Source: Coptodactyla brooksi (Eukaryota; Arthropoda; Insecta; Coleoptera; Scarabaeidae). From it: a stretch of DNA of 22,429 bases. Positions 9,354 through 16,339 of the stretch are shown here, piece after piece. Within the stretch, counting starts at the first letter, position 1. Each line of letters opens with the position of its first letter. The notes below the pieces were generated by a model that was given only the letters and a program-made list of their open reading frames with translations, did no database searches and was not told the origin of the DNA. The DNA lies in NCBI GenBank assembly GCA_033557675.1, contig JAWQRM010000467.1:1-22429 (forward strand), read 5' to 3'. Both the position numbers and the translations under genes were made by a program.

Positions 9354-9566
9354 AAGAGATTTTTGTTCTATACGTTATCGATTATCATGGTCCGTGTAAA
9401 ATACACGGGTAAGTTATTAATTTTGGTTTGTTTGGTTATCTTATCCCTGATATTTTGCGTTAACAGATTTGAGGCGAACACCACATATCTGGTGCTCCCG
9501 AAGGCAGCGACTTTATCGATGAAACGTGCGTCTAGCAATTCATTTCTTGTTTTAGTTAAGTGGTGA
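9354..9566 (+). CDS. Possible exon encoding a signal anchor (speculative)
   Basis: The frame starting at ATG 9390 reads MVRVKYTGK followed by a strongly hydrophobic run (LLILVCLVILSLIFCV), then a polar segment to a stop at 9566. The layout is that of an N-terminal type II signal anchor or signal peptide, and it lies just after an acceptor-like TTTGCAG. A donor-like ACGG|GTAAGT at about 9409-9415 would instead end a short exon before the hydrophobic part. Two points argue against a gene: the last third (from 9491) is a copy of a dispersed repeat, and hydrophobic peptides arise easily from T-rich DNA. CCGTGTA AAA TACACGG (9392-9408) is also a small hairpin. Function unknown. Confidence 0.2.
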   Translation, partial: KRFLFYTLSIIMVRVKYTGKLLILVCLVILSLIFCVNRFEANTTYLVLPKAATLSMKRASSNSFLVLVKW

Positions 9567-9600
9567 CCATTGACGAATTTGTTACTAAACCAAAGGTTCC
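9491..9600 (+). repeat. Hammerhead-like dispersed repeat, copy 1
   Basis: It aligns with 12237-12345 and 13552-13636. Shared blocks are GCTCC, then GAAACGTGCGTC (9521-9532), AGCAATT, TTGTTTTAG..AAGTGGTGACC and CTAAACCAAAGGTT. The GAAAC-GTGC-GTC segment keeps a textbook hammerhead short stem III with a GUC cleavage triplet, but the CUGAUGA box has decayed to CCGAAGG. The repeat covers the end of the candidate open frame at 9390-9566. Confidence 0.65.
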
Positions 9601-9752
9601 AAATCTACAATTCAACACTAGCTGAAAATGTATTAACTAATTTTGTAGTGAAAATTGGATTCTGGCTTGAATTTGTGACACACTTAATCTAATGTTGTGG
9701 TTCTTGGGGGCACAAATCTGCCAAGTAGCCACTACATGTACATATATTAGGC

Positions 9753-9960
9753 GGACAAGTTAAATTTAACATGGATCGTAGTTGATTACTGTTGCAGTGA
9801 ATTCATGCCAAACTTTTTTTAGACGTGACTGGAATAATCCCACATTTTATAAGGACTCTATTACTGATACATACAATAATACTAGTTGGTATACGATGGA
9901 CGAGTTAAATTTAACATAGGTCATAATCGTATAATAGTACGCTGAACTTTTGCCATACAT
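9753..9960 (+). repeat. Two-copy direct repeat, GGAC(A/G)AGTTAAATTTAACAT
   Basis: The blocks at 9753 and 9898 share GGAC-AGTTAAATTTAACAT and continue with related wording (GATCGTAGT / GGTCATAATCG, then a GCTGAACTTTTGCC / GTGAATTCATGCC-type tail). They are 145 bp apart in the same orientation, which suggests an old local duplication. Each contains the palindrome TTAAATTTAA. Confidence 0.6.
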
Positions 9961-10051
9961 GTCGAATAAAAATACCATTTTACAAAAAGAAATTAGTAAT
10001 GTAGAAATCAATATTCGAAATATTTTTTTTATTGTTTTCTTTTTAACTAAT

Positions 10052-10055
<4 letters not shown>

Positions 10056-10086
<31 letters not shown>
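10056..10086. repeat. TA dinucleotide microsatellite
   Basis: About fifteen uninterrupted AT/TA units between TTCTG and ATTATTTAATG. Confidence 0.97.
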
Positions 10087-10090
<4 letters not shown>

Positions 10091-10159
10091 TTTAATGAAA
10101 ATAAGGATAAATTACTCCATGGAACATCGATAGAGATTTTTAGAAATTAGTACTAACTA

Positions 10160-10330
10160 ATACTTAAAATTTTTCGACAACAGTTTTCGTTTTCGAGATA
10201 TTGGCGAAAATGTACTTTCTACCCCTAATTTCTAACCATTATAAATCCCTTCAAAGGTCACACCGAAAACAAATACCGTACTAAATTTCATCAAACTCAA
10301 GTAACACCCGTGAAAGAATAAATTTTTATT
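10160..10330 (+). repeat. Non-coding interspersed repeat, copy 2
   Basis: It contains TTTCGACAACAG (10172-10183), CGTTTTCGAGATATTGGCGA, TACCCCTAA, and a distal TACTAAATTTCATCAAACTC block followed by ACACCCGTG. It aligns along its length with copy 3 at 10680-10880 and, inverted, with 4685-4905. No open frame. Confidence 0.65.
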
Positions 10331-10481
10331 AGGATAGTTAACCCCAACCATTCCTAAATGTCGGAAATGCCTTATTTTACCACAAACATCTTATTGTGTG
10401 ATTTTACGGTTTTTCTTCAAAGTATTTTCTAAATACCTAACAGTTTTATCCTGTTATTCTTACGGAAATAGGGTATATAAT

Positions 10482-10505
10482 ATCCCCCGTAACTTCGCGG
10501 GGGAT
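10482..10505. repeat. Short G+C hairpin
   Basis: Perfect 8-bp arms, ATCCCCCG (10482-10489) and CGGGGGAT (10498-10505), around an 8-base loop in otherwise A+T-rich DNA. It sits between repeat copies 2 and 3. It is not followed by a T run, so it is not a terminator. Confidence 0.8.
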
Positions 10506-10679
10506 GGTCTGTGGATAATAGGAAAAAACACGTAACTAATATTTTTAAACTTATTATGTGTACATTTAACGTTACCAAAATCGAAAGGGTAGTTTTTAAG
10601 TTATTCCAAAGAACTAGGGGTACCTTAACCCTTTTAACCTTCTAGCATATGTGTAATATATCAGTAGAAAGCTCTTAAA

Positions 10680-10880
10680 AAAGTTACCACATTTCGACAA
10701 CAGTGTTCGTTTTCAAAATATAAGCGAATAAATACTTCTTCCCCCTACTTGCAATCCTTATTACTCGCCCTAGGGAGTTTCAGAGCACGTATAAAACATA
10801 CGTAGACCTAAGTTTTGTCCAGTCTATCGTTGTACCAAATTGTATCGAAATCGGTGAGTGACAGGTGTGACACTTCCCTT
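10680..10880 (+). repeat. Non-coding interspersed repeat, copy 3
   Basis: TTTCGACAACAG (10692-10703), GTTCGTTTTCAAAATATAAG, CCCCCTA and TACCAAATTGTATCGAAATC occur in the same order as in copy 2, about 520 bp upstream, with ACAGGTGTGACAC closing the unit. The preceding 10560-10680 (AACCCTTTTAACCTTCTAGC, then AGTAGAAAGCTC) probably belongs to the same element. Confidence 0.65.
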
Positions 10881-11400
10881 ATCAGTTGAGAGTGCCATGC
10901 AATTTAAACCCTCCTCCAACTTACTTAATTGAAAAAGTGAAGATAGTTAAACTTTCTAGGGAAGGATCCAGAAATAAAGATAATAGAGATTTGAAAACAA
11001 ATCATTTAAAAAACAATTAAAAAAATTTGAAACACCCGATTAGAGAAAAGTATAAATGCACGTATTGATGAAAAACTCCCGCAAGAAAAAAACAGAAAAA
11101 CCAGACAAATAAGCAACTTAAAAGTGATAACGTGATTCTCAATACCAAGTCAACACAAAAATATAACATGAAGGTACCAATTGAAGAGTTGGTTCTTTCA
11201 ACAAATGTAATTGTTTAAAGTTCACAAAAGTAACACAAAACGAAAACCAAGCCCTAGAATACATTTGGAAATCCAACTGCATCCTTTGCTGAATATAAAA
11301 AAAAAAACAAGTAACAAACTTGTATAAAATAAAAGTTAATATCCTTATAAAACATAATAATCAAAATCTCGTCATAATGATGCAAGTCAATCGGTAATGC
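10881..11400. other. No gene recognised
   Basis: A-rich on the plus strand with many AAAAA runs and stops in all frames. Confidence 0.6.
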
Positions 11401-12110
11401 TACACTTCATGTCTAGTTAGAAAAAGTCGAGTTTTGGGTTTTTGTGTATTCGTGAAGTCCGCCGTTTCAAGAGTGTTTGCTGAAAAGTTCATGTCAACTG
11501 AACGAAAATTGACAAAGTTACGAGATTGCACAGCCAAAAGCAGCGCGTAGCAGCTGCGTGCTTCAAGTCGACTGTTTCTAGTTTTTTACACGAAAGGGCG
11601 GATAGCATCCCAGACAGGAGAAAATTGATGCTTTGGAGGTGACTTTGGCCGCAGAATGCTTACTTTATGGCATTCTGTGTAAGTTAAAGAAATTAAATTA
11701 TATTGTAGTGATAACTAGACCGCAAACTTTAAACACGTTTATCTCGAAATTACATTTTTCGGACATGTCCCATACGGTATACACGATATCCCGAGAACCG
11801 TTAAAGCAATCAACCTATAACTTTCTCATTCTTATTCTGCGTATCAAGGGCTTGCGTGAACGAAGGATTTTTTATTTTACTGAAAACTTTTTTTTATTGT
11901 TGAAAGAAAATGGAACATTAAAAGCCCGAAAAATCGCGTTTTTCCTTAAAATGGTCATTTTGTCAAAAATTATATTTTCAAAAAATCTTTCGTTCACGAA
12001 CAAGATATTATCATATACTAACAGAATCTTGAAGCTATCGTGTACACCGCACAACACACCTGAAAAATCAGGTTTTCTTAAAGTACCCATAACTTTGTCC
12101 TCCCATTAGG
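11401..12110. repeat. Probable non-coding interspersed element with a long-range fold-back
   Basis: 11855-11873 (CGTGAACGAAGGATTTTTT) and 11980-11998 are inverted repeats identical at 18 of 19 positions and 106 bases apart. A smaller GAAAAA-TCGCG-TTTTTC palindrome lies between them. The wording (ATCTCGAAATTACATTTTTC, ATATCCCGAGAACCG) is like the non-coding insect repeats at 10160 and 10680. The open frame of 158 codons at 11633-12109 has no family motif, no signal peptide and Phe/Ile/Lys/Leu composition, and it runs straight through the fold-back, so I do not call it a gene. Confidence 0.45.
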
Positions 12111-12236
12111 GTTTATTAATGAAACAAGTTTCCAAATGGAAAATTGAAAATAGTTGCAAACAAAATTAAGAATAATTGAACAACGCACATTTCGTTGACC
12201 AATATAGCACCACCAGGAGCGAAGAAAGAGTTTCTC

Positions 12237-12345
12237 AGCGCTCCTGATGATGCTAACTTGGTTAGCGAAACACGCATCGAGCAATTACTTCTCGGTTTTG
12301 GTGTAGTGGTGACATTGCTGAACTTTACGATTACCATACATCTAA
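12237..12345 (+). ncRNA. Hammerhead-ribozyme-like motif in dispersed repeat, copy 2
   Basis: All parts of a type I hammerhead lie in order: GCTC (12240-12243, stem I 5' strand), CTGATGA (12244-12250), stem II GCTAAC/TTG/GTTAGC (12252-12266, perfect 6 bp), GAAA (12267-12270), a short stem III loop ending ATC (12276-12278), and GAGC (12279-12282), which pairs with GCTC. Two departures from the consensus would probably reduce or abolish cleavage: an extra T (12251) between CTGATGA and stem II, and ATC where GTC would pair with C15.2 in stem III. Upstream AGGAGCG (12215-12221) also pairs with CGCTCCT (12239-12245). Hammerheads of this size are known in Penelope-like elements and retrozymes; membership here is inferred. 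Confidence 0.5.
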
Positions 12346-12620
12346 ACCAGTACTACTGGCTGCAATAGGGAACTATTGAAGTTGGAATGTAATGGAATGC
12401 GTGAGGACGTCTTTCTTCAAAAGTCGATTCAGACATAAACGTCAGTCGTCAAATGTACCTCTTACACATTATACCGCTTACGCACTAGACGAACAGTACA
12501 GTAGGATTTATTCGTCGTTCGACTCACAAAGCCGCTCACATACTGGATGAATGAAGGTAATCTGTAACTAACGAATTCGTCCGTTAAACATACACGTATA
12601 GTTCGCTCACTGAAAAAATA
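12346..12620 (+). repeat. Downstream part of the dispersed repeat, copy 2
   Basis: The segment around 12508-12580 (ATTTATTCGTCGTTCGACTC, then CACATACTGGATGAATGA) aligns with 13683-13735 (ATTTATTCGGTGTTCGATTC, then CACACACTAGATGATTGAC). The family therefore extends roughly 200-300 bp beyond the hammerhead-like core, with indels between copies. Confidence 0.55.
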
Positions 12621-13544
12621 ATATCCTATTTCCACTTTTGATCTAGAGAAGGTTTTGTTTCCTGAAAATTCATTATGTTGTTATGAAATTATTTTTTGTA
12701 ATCCTGTTTCTTACCTGTGTTCTCATGTCCTCCCTAGATAATGTACGGAATTTTGGGAGAAGTGTGGAGTTTGTTTCTTTTATTATTTTGATGTCTGAGT
12801 ACTGGAGGAGTACAACAGGAGGAGACGCCGTTTAGGAGTAGGCTTGTGGGAGTTTGGTTTTGGGGGTTTGGAAAGCTTTGTTTATTTTATCCCTTTGGAG
12901 TTATCCGCACATGAGCACCCGTTGTGCCGATCATCCATCCGAGATTATTTGGAATACTCTCAGATAACGCTACCTTAGAAGAAGGAGCATTGGGGTGAAA
13001 CGCCATAGATAAAGAGCACTGTCTGAATCAGATCTGCTACGGATTAAATGTATTGTTAGCTTATTAAATACAATTCATGCATATATATGTATTTTTTATT
13101 TCTTTGTTTGTGGTTGTTGTAGTGAACAAATTTGTTCACTGTTGGTATATTTAATCTCGCCACATTTAACTTTAGATCTTGAGTATTTTTCTCTTTATAA
13201 ATAAGAAGCGAGGCTTTAGGAAGCTAGTAAGATTATAATTTGAAGCGTTTGCCTTAATGACAAGTGAACGAGTGCACCTGTCGTTTGCTTATTTTAAAAC
13301 GTAAAGTTCTTTAGAGCGAAGTACGCTCGAGCTCATTTCACATACCAACCTTTTAGAGCTTAACTCCCTATTGAGTTTGTGCTACTTTTTTTGGAATCAA
13401 GTCTGTACGTAATAAAGATATATTATTGTTGCATTTTTATATTTTGATGTTTTCTATTCTTTCTATATCATTTTCTTTTGTATTTATGTATCAATATCAG
13501 AACAGGTTTCAGGTGTTGCCTGTGGTATATATCGTAAGGGTGGG
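12621..13544. other. Unassigned block, possible solo LTR or UTR-like sequence
   Basis: 12740-13020 is distinctly richer in G+C (for example AGGAGGAGACGCCG and CACCCGTTGTGCCG) and strand-skewed towards G and T. It is followed by AATAAA-type words and A+T-rich DNA. Such a block could be an LTR or an untranslated exon, but I cannot find matching TG...CA ends, a primer-binding site or a partner copy. No coding frame is convincing. Confidence 0.3.
13121..13140. repeat. Perfect 20-bp palindrome
   Basis: AGTGAACAAATTTGTTCACT is a gapless palindrome. Its half-site ACAAATTTGTTCAC recurs at about 8870-8883. It could bind a dimeric regulator (nuclear-receptor or HTH type) or be chance in A+T-rich DNA. 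Confidence 0.8.
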
Positions 13545-13551
13545 TTTTGCG

Positions 13552-13735
13552 GTTGAACATGCGTCAAGCAAAATAAACTTTTCGGTTTTGCTGTAGTGGT
13601 GGCAATTGATCAAACTTTGTTTCTAAGCCAAAGGTTAAAAAAATCCCGAACCCTGAGCAATTGGTAGTTAGCATGTTCTCAATTTATTCGGTGTTCGATT
13701 CGTAGACCGTGCACACACTAGATGATTGACAGTAA
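13552..13735 (+). repeat. Dispersed repeat copy 3, with weak tRNA-like promoter boxes
   Basis: TTGAACATGCGTCAAGCAAA, TTTCGGTTTTGCTGTAGTGG and CTAAGCCAAAGGTT align with copies 1 and 2. The CUGAUGA box and stem II are not recognisable here and one A of GAAA is lost, but GCGTC remains. Downstream, TGAGCAATTGGTAG (13654-13667) and GTTCGATTC (13693-13701) resemble Pol III A and B boxes at roughly tRNA spacing (a few bases short). That suggests a SINE-like composite, but the boxes are weak and no cloverleaf folds cleanly. Confidence 0.5.
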
Positions 13736-14049
13736 ATGAAACATAATAAACGAAATAGTTTGCAAAATACATACCTACAAATGCCTATGTATTCTTTTGT
13801 ACGTTCTAATATATATCTAAGAAAGTATTACCGAACGCATTCGATGGCCTTCATCAAAGTTCACTGGACGATACTTCAAAGTACGTTCTTTAGTAGACCA
13901 CACAAAGTGTGCACGAACTGCTGATTGTTTCGATTCGCTTACGTGGTTGTAGCTATTTTATATTAGATTATGTAACGTGCAAGTATGGAGTAGAGTAATA
14001 CTATGTATTATGTTTGTTTATAATATTATGTTTTGGTGGACTTGTTTGT
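13736..14049. other. No gene recognised
   Basis: The plus-strand frame 13736-13924 has no identifiable domain. The remainder is A+T-rich and stop-filled. Confidence 0.55.
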
Positions 14050-14880
14050 TTATTTGGTGGACGATTGGTCCTCTATTGCTCTTCTGGTCTTTGGTTGTAA
14101 TACGCTTCAACAAATTGCTTTTCTACCGTTTGTACATTCTGATATGGTAAATATGTTATAGTCGGCTGCTTCGGCGATTATTCATCTTAGCGTCCTTTTC
14201 GCGCTGACATCTGTTGGTCGTTTTCTGCACTTGATTTCTAGTGGTGATAAGTCGGGTTCTCTATTTCTGTACATTTCGATGCTGGCGCCGTGTACTGCCG
14301 GCGGGCGTTGGTGACAGCTTCATTTTTCAGTTTTCTGAAAGTCAATTGGATTGGCGCGGCGGTTTCTTTAATTCGAATAGCTTCTTCACCTTCGATTGTC
14401 CTCCCTCTTGTAGCTTTATTGTCCTTTGGTGGTCGTTTGATGTTGTTTTCTTCTGGAACAATTGTTTTCCTACAGAGCTGATATATGTTGGTAGTTGTTC
14501 TTCCTGTTTTTCGCTATATAAGCAGGTTTTCCTTCCGTGAGGTCCTCTTTTCCACGTCGGATACGTAAGAGTGCAATTGCCGGTTGCCGTTGCTGCGTTT
14601 TTCCTTAGGTCCTTTACTTTACACTTACTTGGTGTCTTGGCGCCATCTTAACGTGTGGTAGCGGCTATTTTTTTGGTGTCGTCTCCATCCTTCGGGGTTA
14701 CACGTGGATGAGCGCCCGTCATCTTCGTGGTAGACAAGTTTGCCATTACATGGGATGGGATTTTCGTTCCCCGTGCTGCTCGTAGATGAGCGAATTCAAC
14801 GGGCGTTGTTGAACGTTGGGTCCGTGACTGCACGTGGAGTTTCGGAAGAATTTGGAGCCGTATCTGCGTACGGAATAACT
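14050..14880 (-). pseudogene. Possible retroelement ORF1/gag-like remnant
   Basis: The minus strand is purine-rich and G+C-richer than its flanks. Read from 14880 downward it gives a series of hydrophilic Lys/Arg/Thr/Gln-rich peptides that switch frame after single stops: PVEFAHLRAARGTKIPSHVM and VTPKDGDDTKKIAATTR (14648-14833), KRGPHGRKTC (about 14550), KKTTSNDHQRTIKLQEGGQ (about 14430), and ITYLPYQNVQTVEKQFVEAY near 14110-14170. A basic, Gln/Lys-rich chain without a catalytic domain is what a decayed ORF1 or gag looks like. No CCHC zinc knuckle is visible, and I cannot name the family. The plus-strand frames at 14241-14540 and 14740-15027 are taken as shadows. Confidence 0.35.
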
Positions 14881-15612
14881 TACATAATTTTTGTACAGAT
14901 ATCGAATTTTAATATATATTTTCGTAACTTACCTGATTATTGTTCAAAAGTATTAATTTTTTTGCTTCATATATTTTTAATTTTATTTAACGCGATTAAC
15001 CTCACATTTCCATTTAGTTTATTATAAAGCTTAATGCTAACTTTACCGTTGCTAAAACTTATAAACCACTGATTAACCTGATTGGTAGAGTTAACATACT
15101 TACAAACTCGTTAATTACGACAGGATTAGAGCTGGTTTGCATGCAATACAACTTTTATTTGCTTTGTTTACATTTGTTGACGGGCAATGTGGTGTACCCG
15201 TTGCCGATTGTGTCTGATTTACGAATGCACCCAACCTCGTTGGGATTGGAGGAATTTGAGCTTAAGGAATATTTTCAATTATTATTGAAAATAATAATAT
15301 ATTGTTAGATTTTGCACTTGAGCATTGTATACATTCTGTTGATATTATTTTGACAATATATGTATTGGTTCTGTTGGAAGGAGATATTTTCATTATCCGT
15401 CGCAGGTGTATCGTTTTCGTCGCCGTACATAGGTGGATACAAATACAAATACAGTGTGTCCAGGGACGAGTACTTAGTGCTCATCCTACATCCCTAATTT
15501 CTTTAGGACTCACCCCTTTCTCCTCTGTTACGGGTCGGTTCCCAGGTACTTTGTGCAATTCAGAGTTTAGCGATCTCCAAGGAAGAAAGTTTTGTGGCAG
15601 TGTCAGGTTTTT
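14881..15612. other. No gene recognised
   Basis: A+T-rich to about 15380, then a G+C-richer part (15440-15610). The 133-codon plus frame at 15302-15703 begins in AT-rich DNA and crosses the hairpin at 15613-15644 without any motif. GAGTAC TTA GTGCTC (15468-15482) is a small imperfect palindrome. Confidence 0.45.
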
Positions 15613-15644
15613 GGTGGAGGTGCGGGTGTTCCGGCACCTCCACC
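15613..15644. repeat. 11-bp perfect hairpin, G+C-rich
   Basis: GGTGGAGGTGC (15613-15623) and GCACCTCCACC (15634-15644) pair perfectly around a 10-base loop. It is a strong fold-back in a modestly G+C-rich segment; the host element is unknown. Confidence 0.85.
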
Positions 15645-16252
15645 CGATTTATGCATCACAATTGTACCTCAATGATCCACATCGAAACTATGTGTCTCTA
15701 TGAAATCTGTGGTGGATTCCACTGAGTTGGAATACTTCTTTTAGCACATACAATCATAACTATGATTGAAGAAGATTTTAATATGCCATACATAATTATT
15801 AATGATATATAATATGATACATTACATTTCCTAATGTAATGTAATGTGTTGTCGCTAATCGATGTTTGCTCATAAATACACATTTAGAGAATTTGCTAGC
15901 TACCAATCACCCTGCTAATCATTTTACCATTTTATAGTCCTAGCTGTACTATTACTGTAAAACTATATCATAAACTCCTTATGTGTAAATGATCCTAGCT
16001 TTAAAATATGTTGTTTAAATTGCTCGATGATGTTGCTGTTCCAACACCATTCGATTCATGTTTGACTGGTTTCGACTGATGCCGCTGGTTTTACTGATAT
16101 TTATCTATTTATCTACCTATTCTAATTTCTCTGTTGCCCGCGTTTTTTGTGAATTGTAACTAAAATTGACTATTCCTATTATAATATTTGGCATGGTGTT
16201 ATTATTATTTCCATCTTTAAGATCTCATTACTAACTGTGATCATATGATAGA
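15645..16252. other. No gene; contains a 10-bp AT-rich palindrome
   Basis: ACATTACATT (15819-15828) and AATGTAATGT (15833-15842) form a perfect hairpin with a 4-base loop. Otherwise A+T-rich, stop-filled sequence with no coding or RNA signal. Confidence 0.6.
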
Positions 16253-16295
16253 TATGGTAACACTTGATCAATATCAAGTGCTATCGTCTACCATA
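16253..16295. repeat. Inverted repeat just upstream of the piggyBac pseudogene
   Basis: TATGGTA...CACTTGAT (16253-16268), the loop CAAT, then ATCAAGTG...TACCATA (16273-16295). The outer and inner arms are perfect, with 1 versus 8 unpaired bases between them. It could be a subterminal structure of the piggyBac element, but no TTAA target or second copy was found. Confidence 0.7.
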
Positions 16296-16339
16296 ATAAG
16301 CCGTGGTTGAAAAGGGCTTTCTACAGTGCAAAAAATTGG

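Noticed and set aside
10482..10505. Rho-independent terminator
   Set aside because: The hairpin is not followed by a T run and the sequence is eukaryotic.
11633..12109. 158-codon plus-strand open frame
   Set aside because: Phe/Ile/Lys/Leu-rich, no motif, crosses a 19-bp fold-back and a repeat-like sequence; it probably reflects non-coding repeat DNA.
13650..13705. Genuine tRNA gene
   Set aside because: A- and B-box-like words are present but spacing is short and no acceptor or anticodon stem forms.
14241..14540. 99-codon and 63-codon overlapping plus-strand frames
   Set aside because: Phe/Ser/Cys-rich antisense shadows of the purine-rich minus-strand block.
15302..15703. 133-codon plus-strand open frame
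   Set aside because: Composition changes abruptly along the frame, it crosses a hairpin, and it has no recognisable domain.
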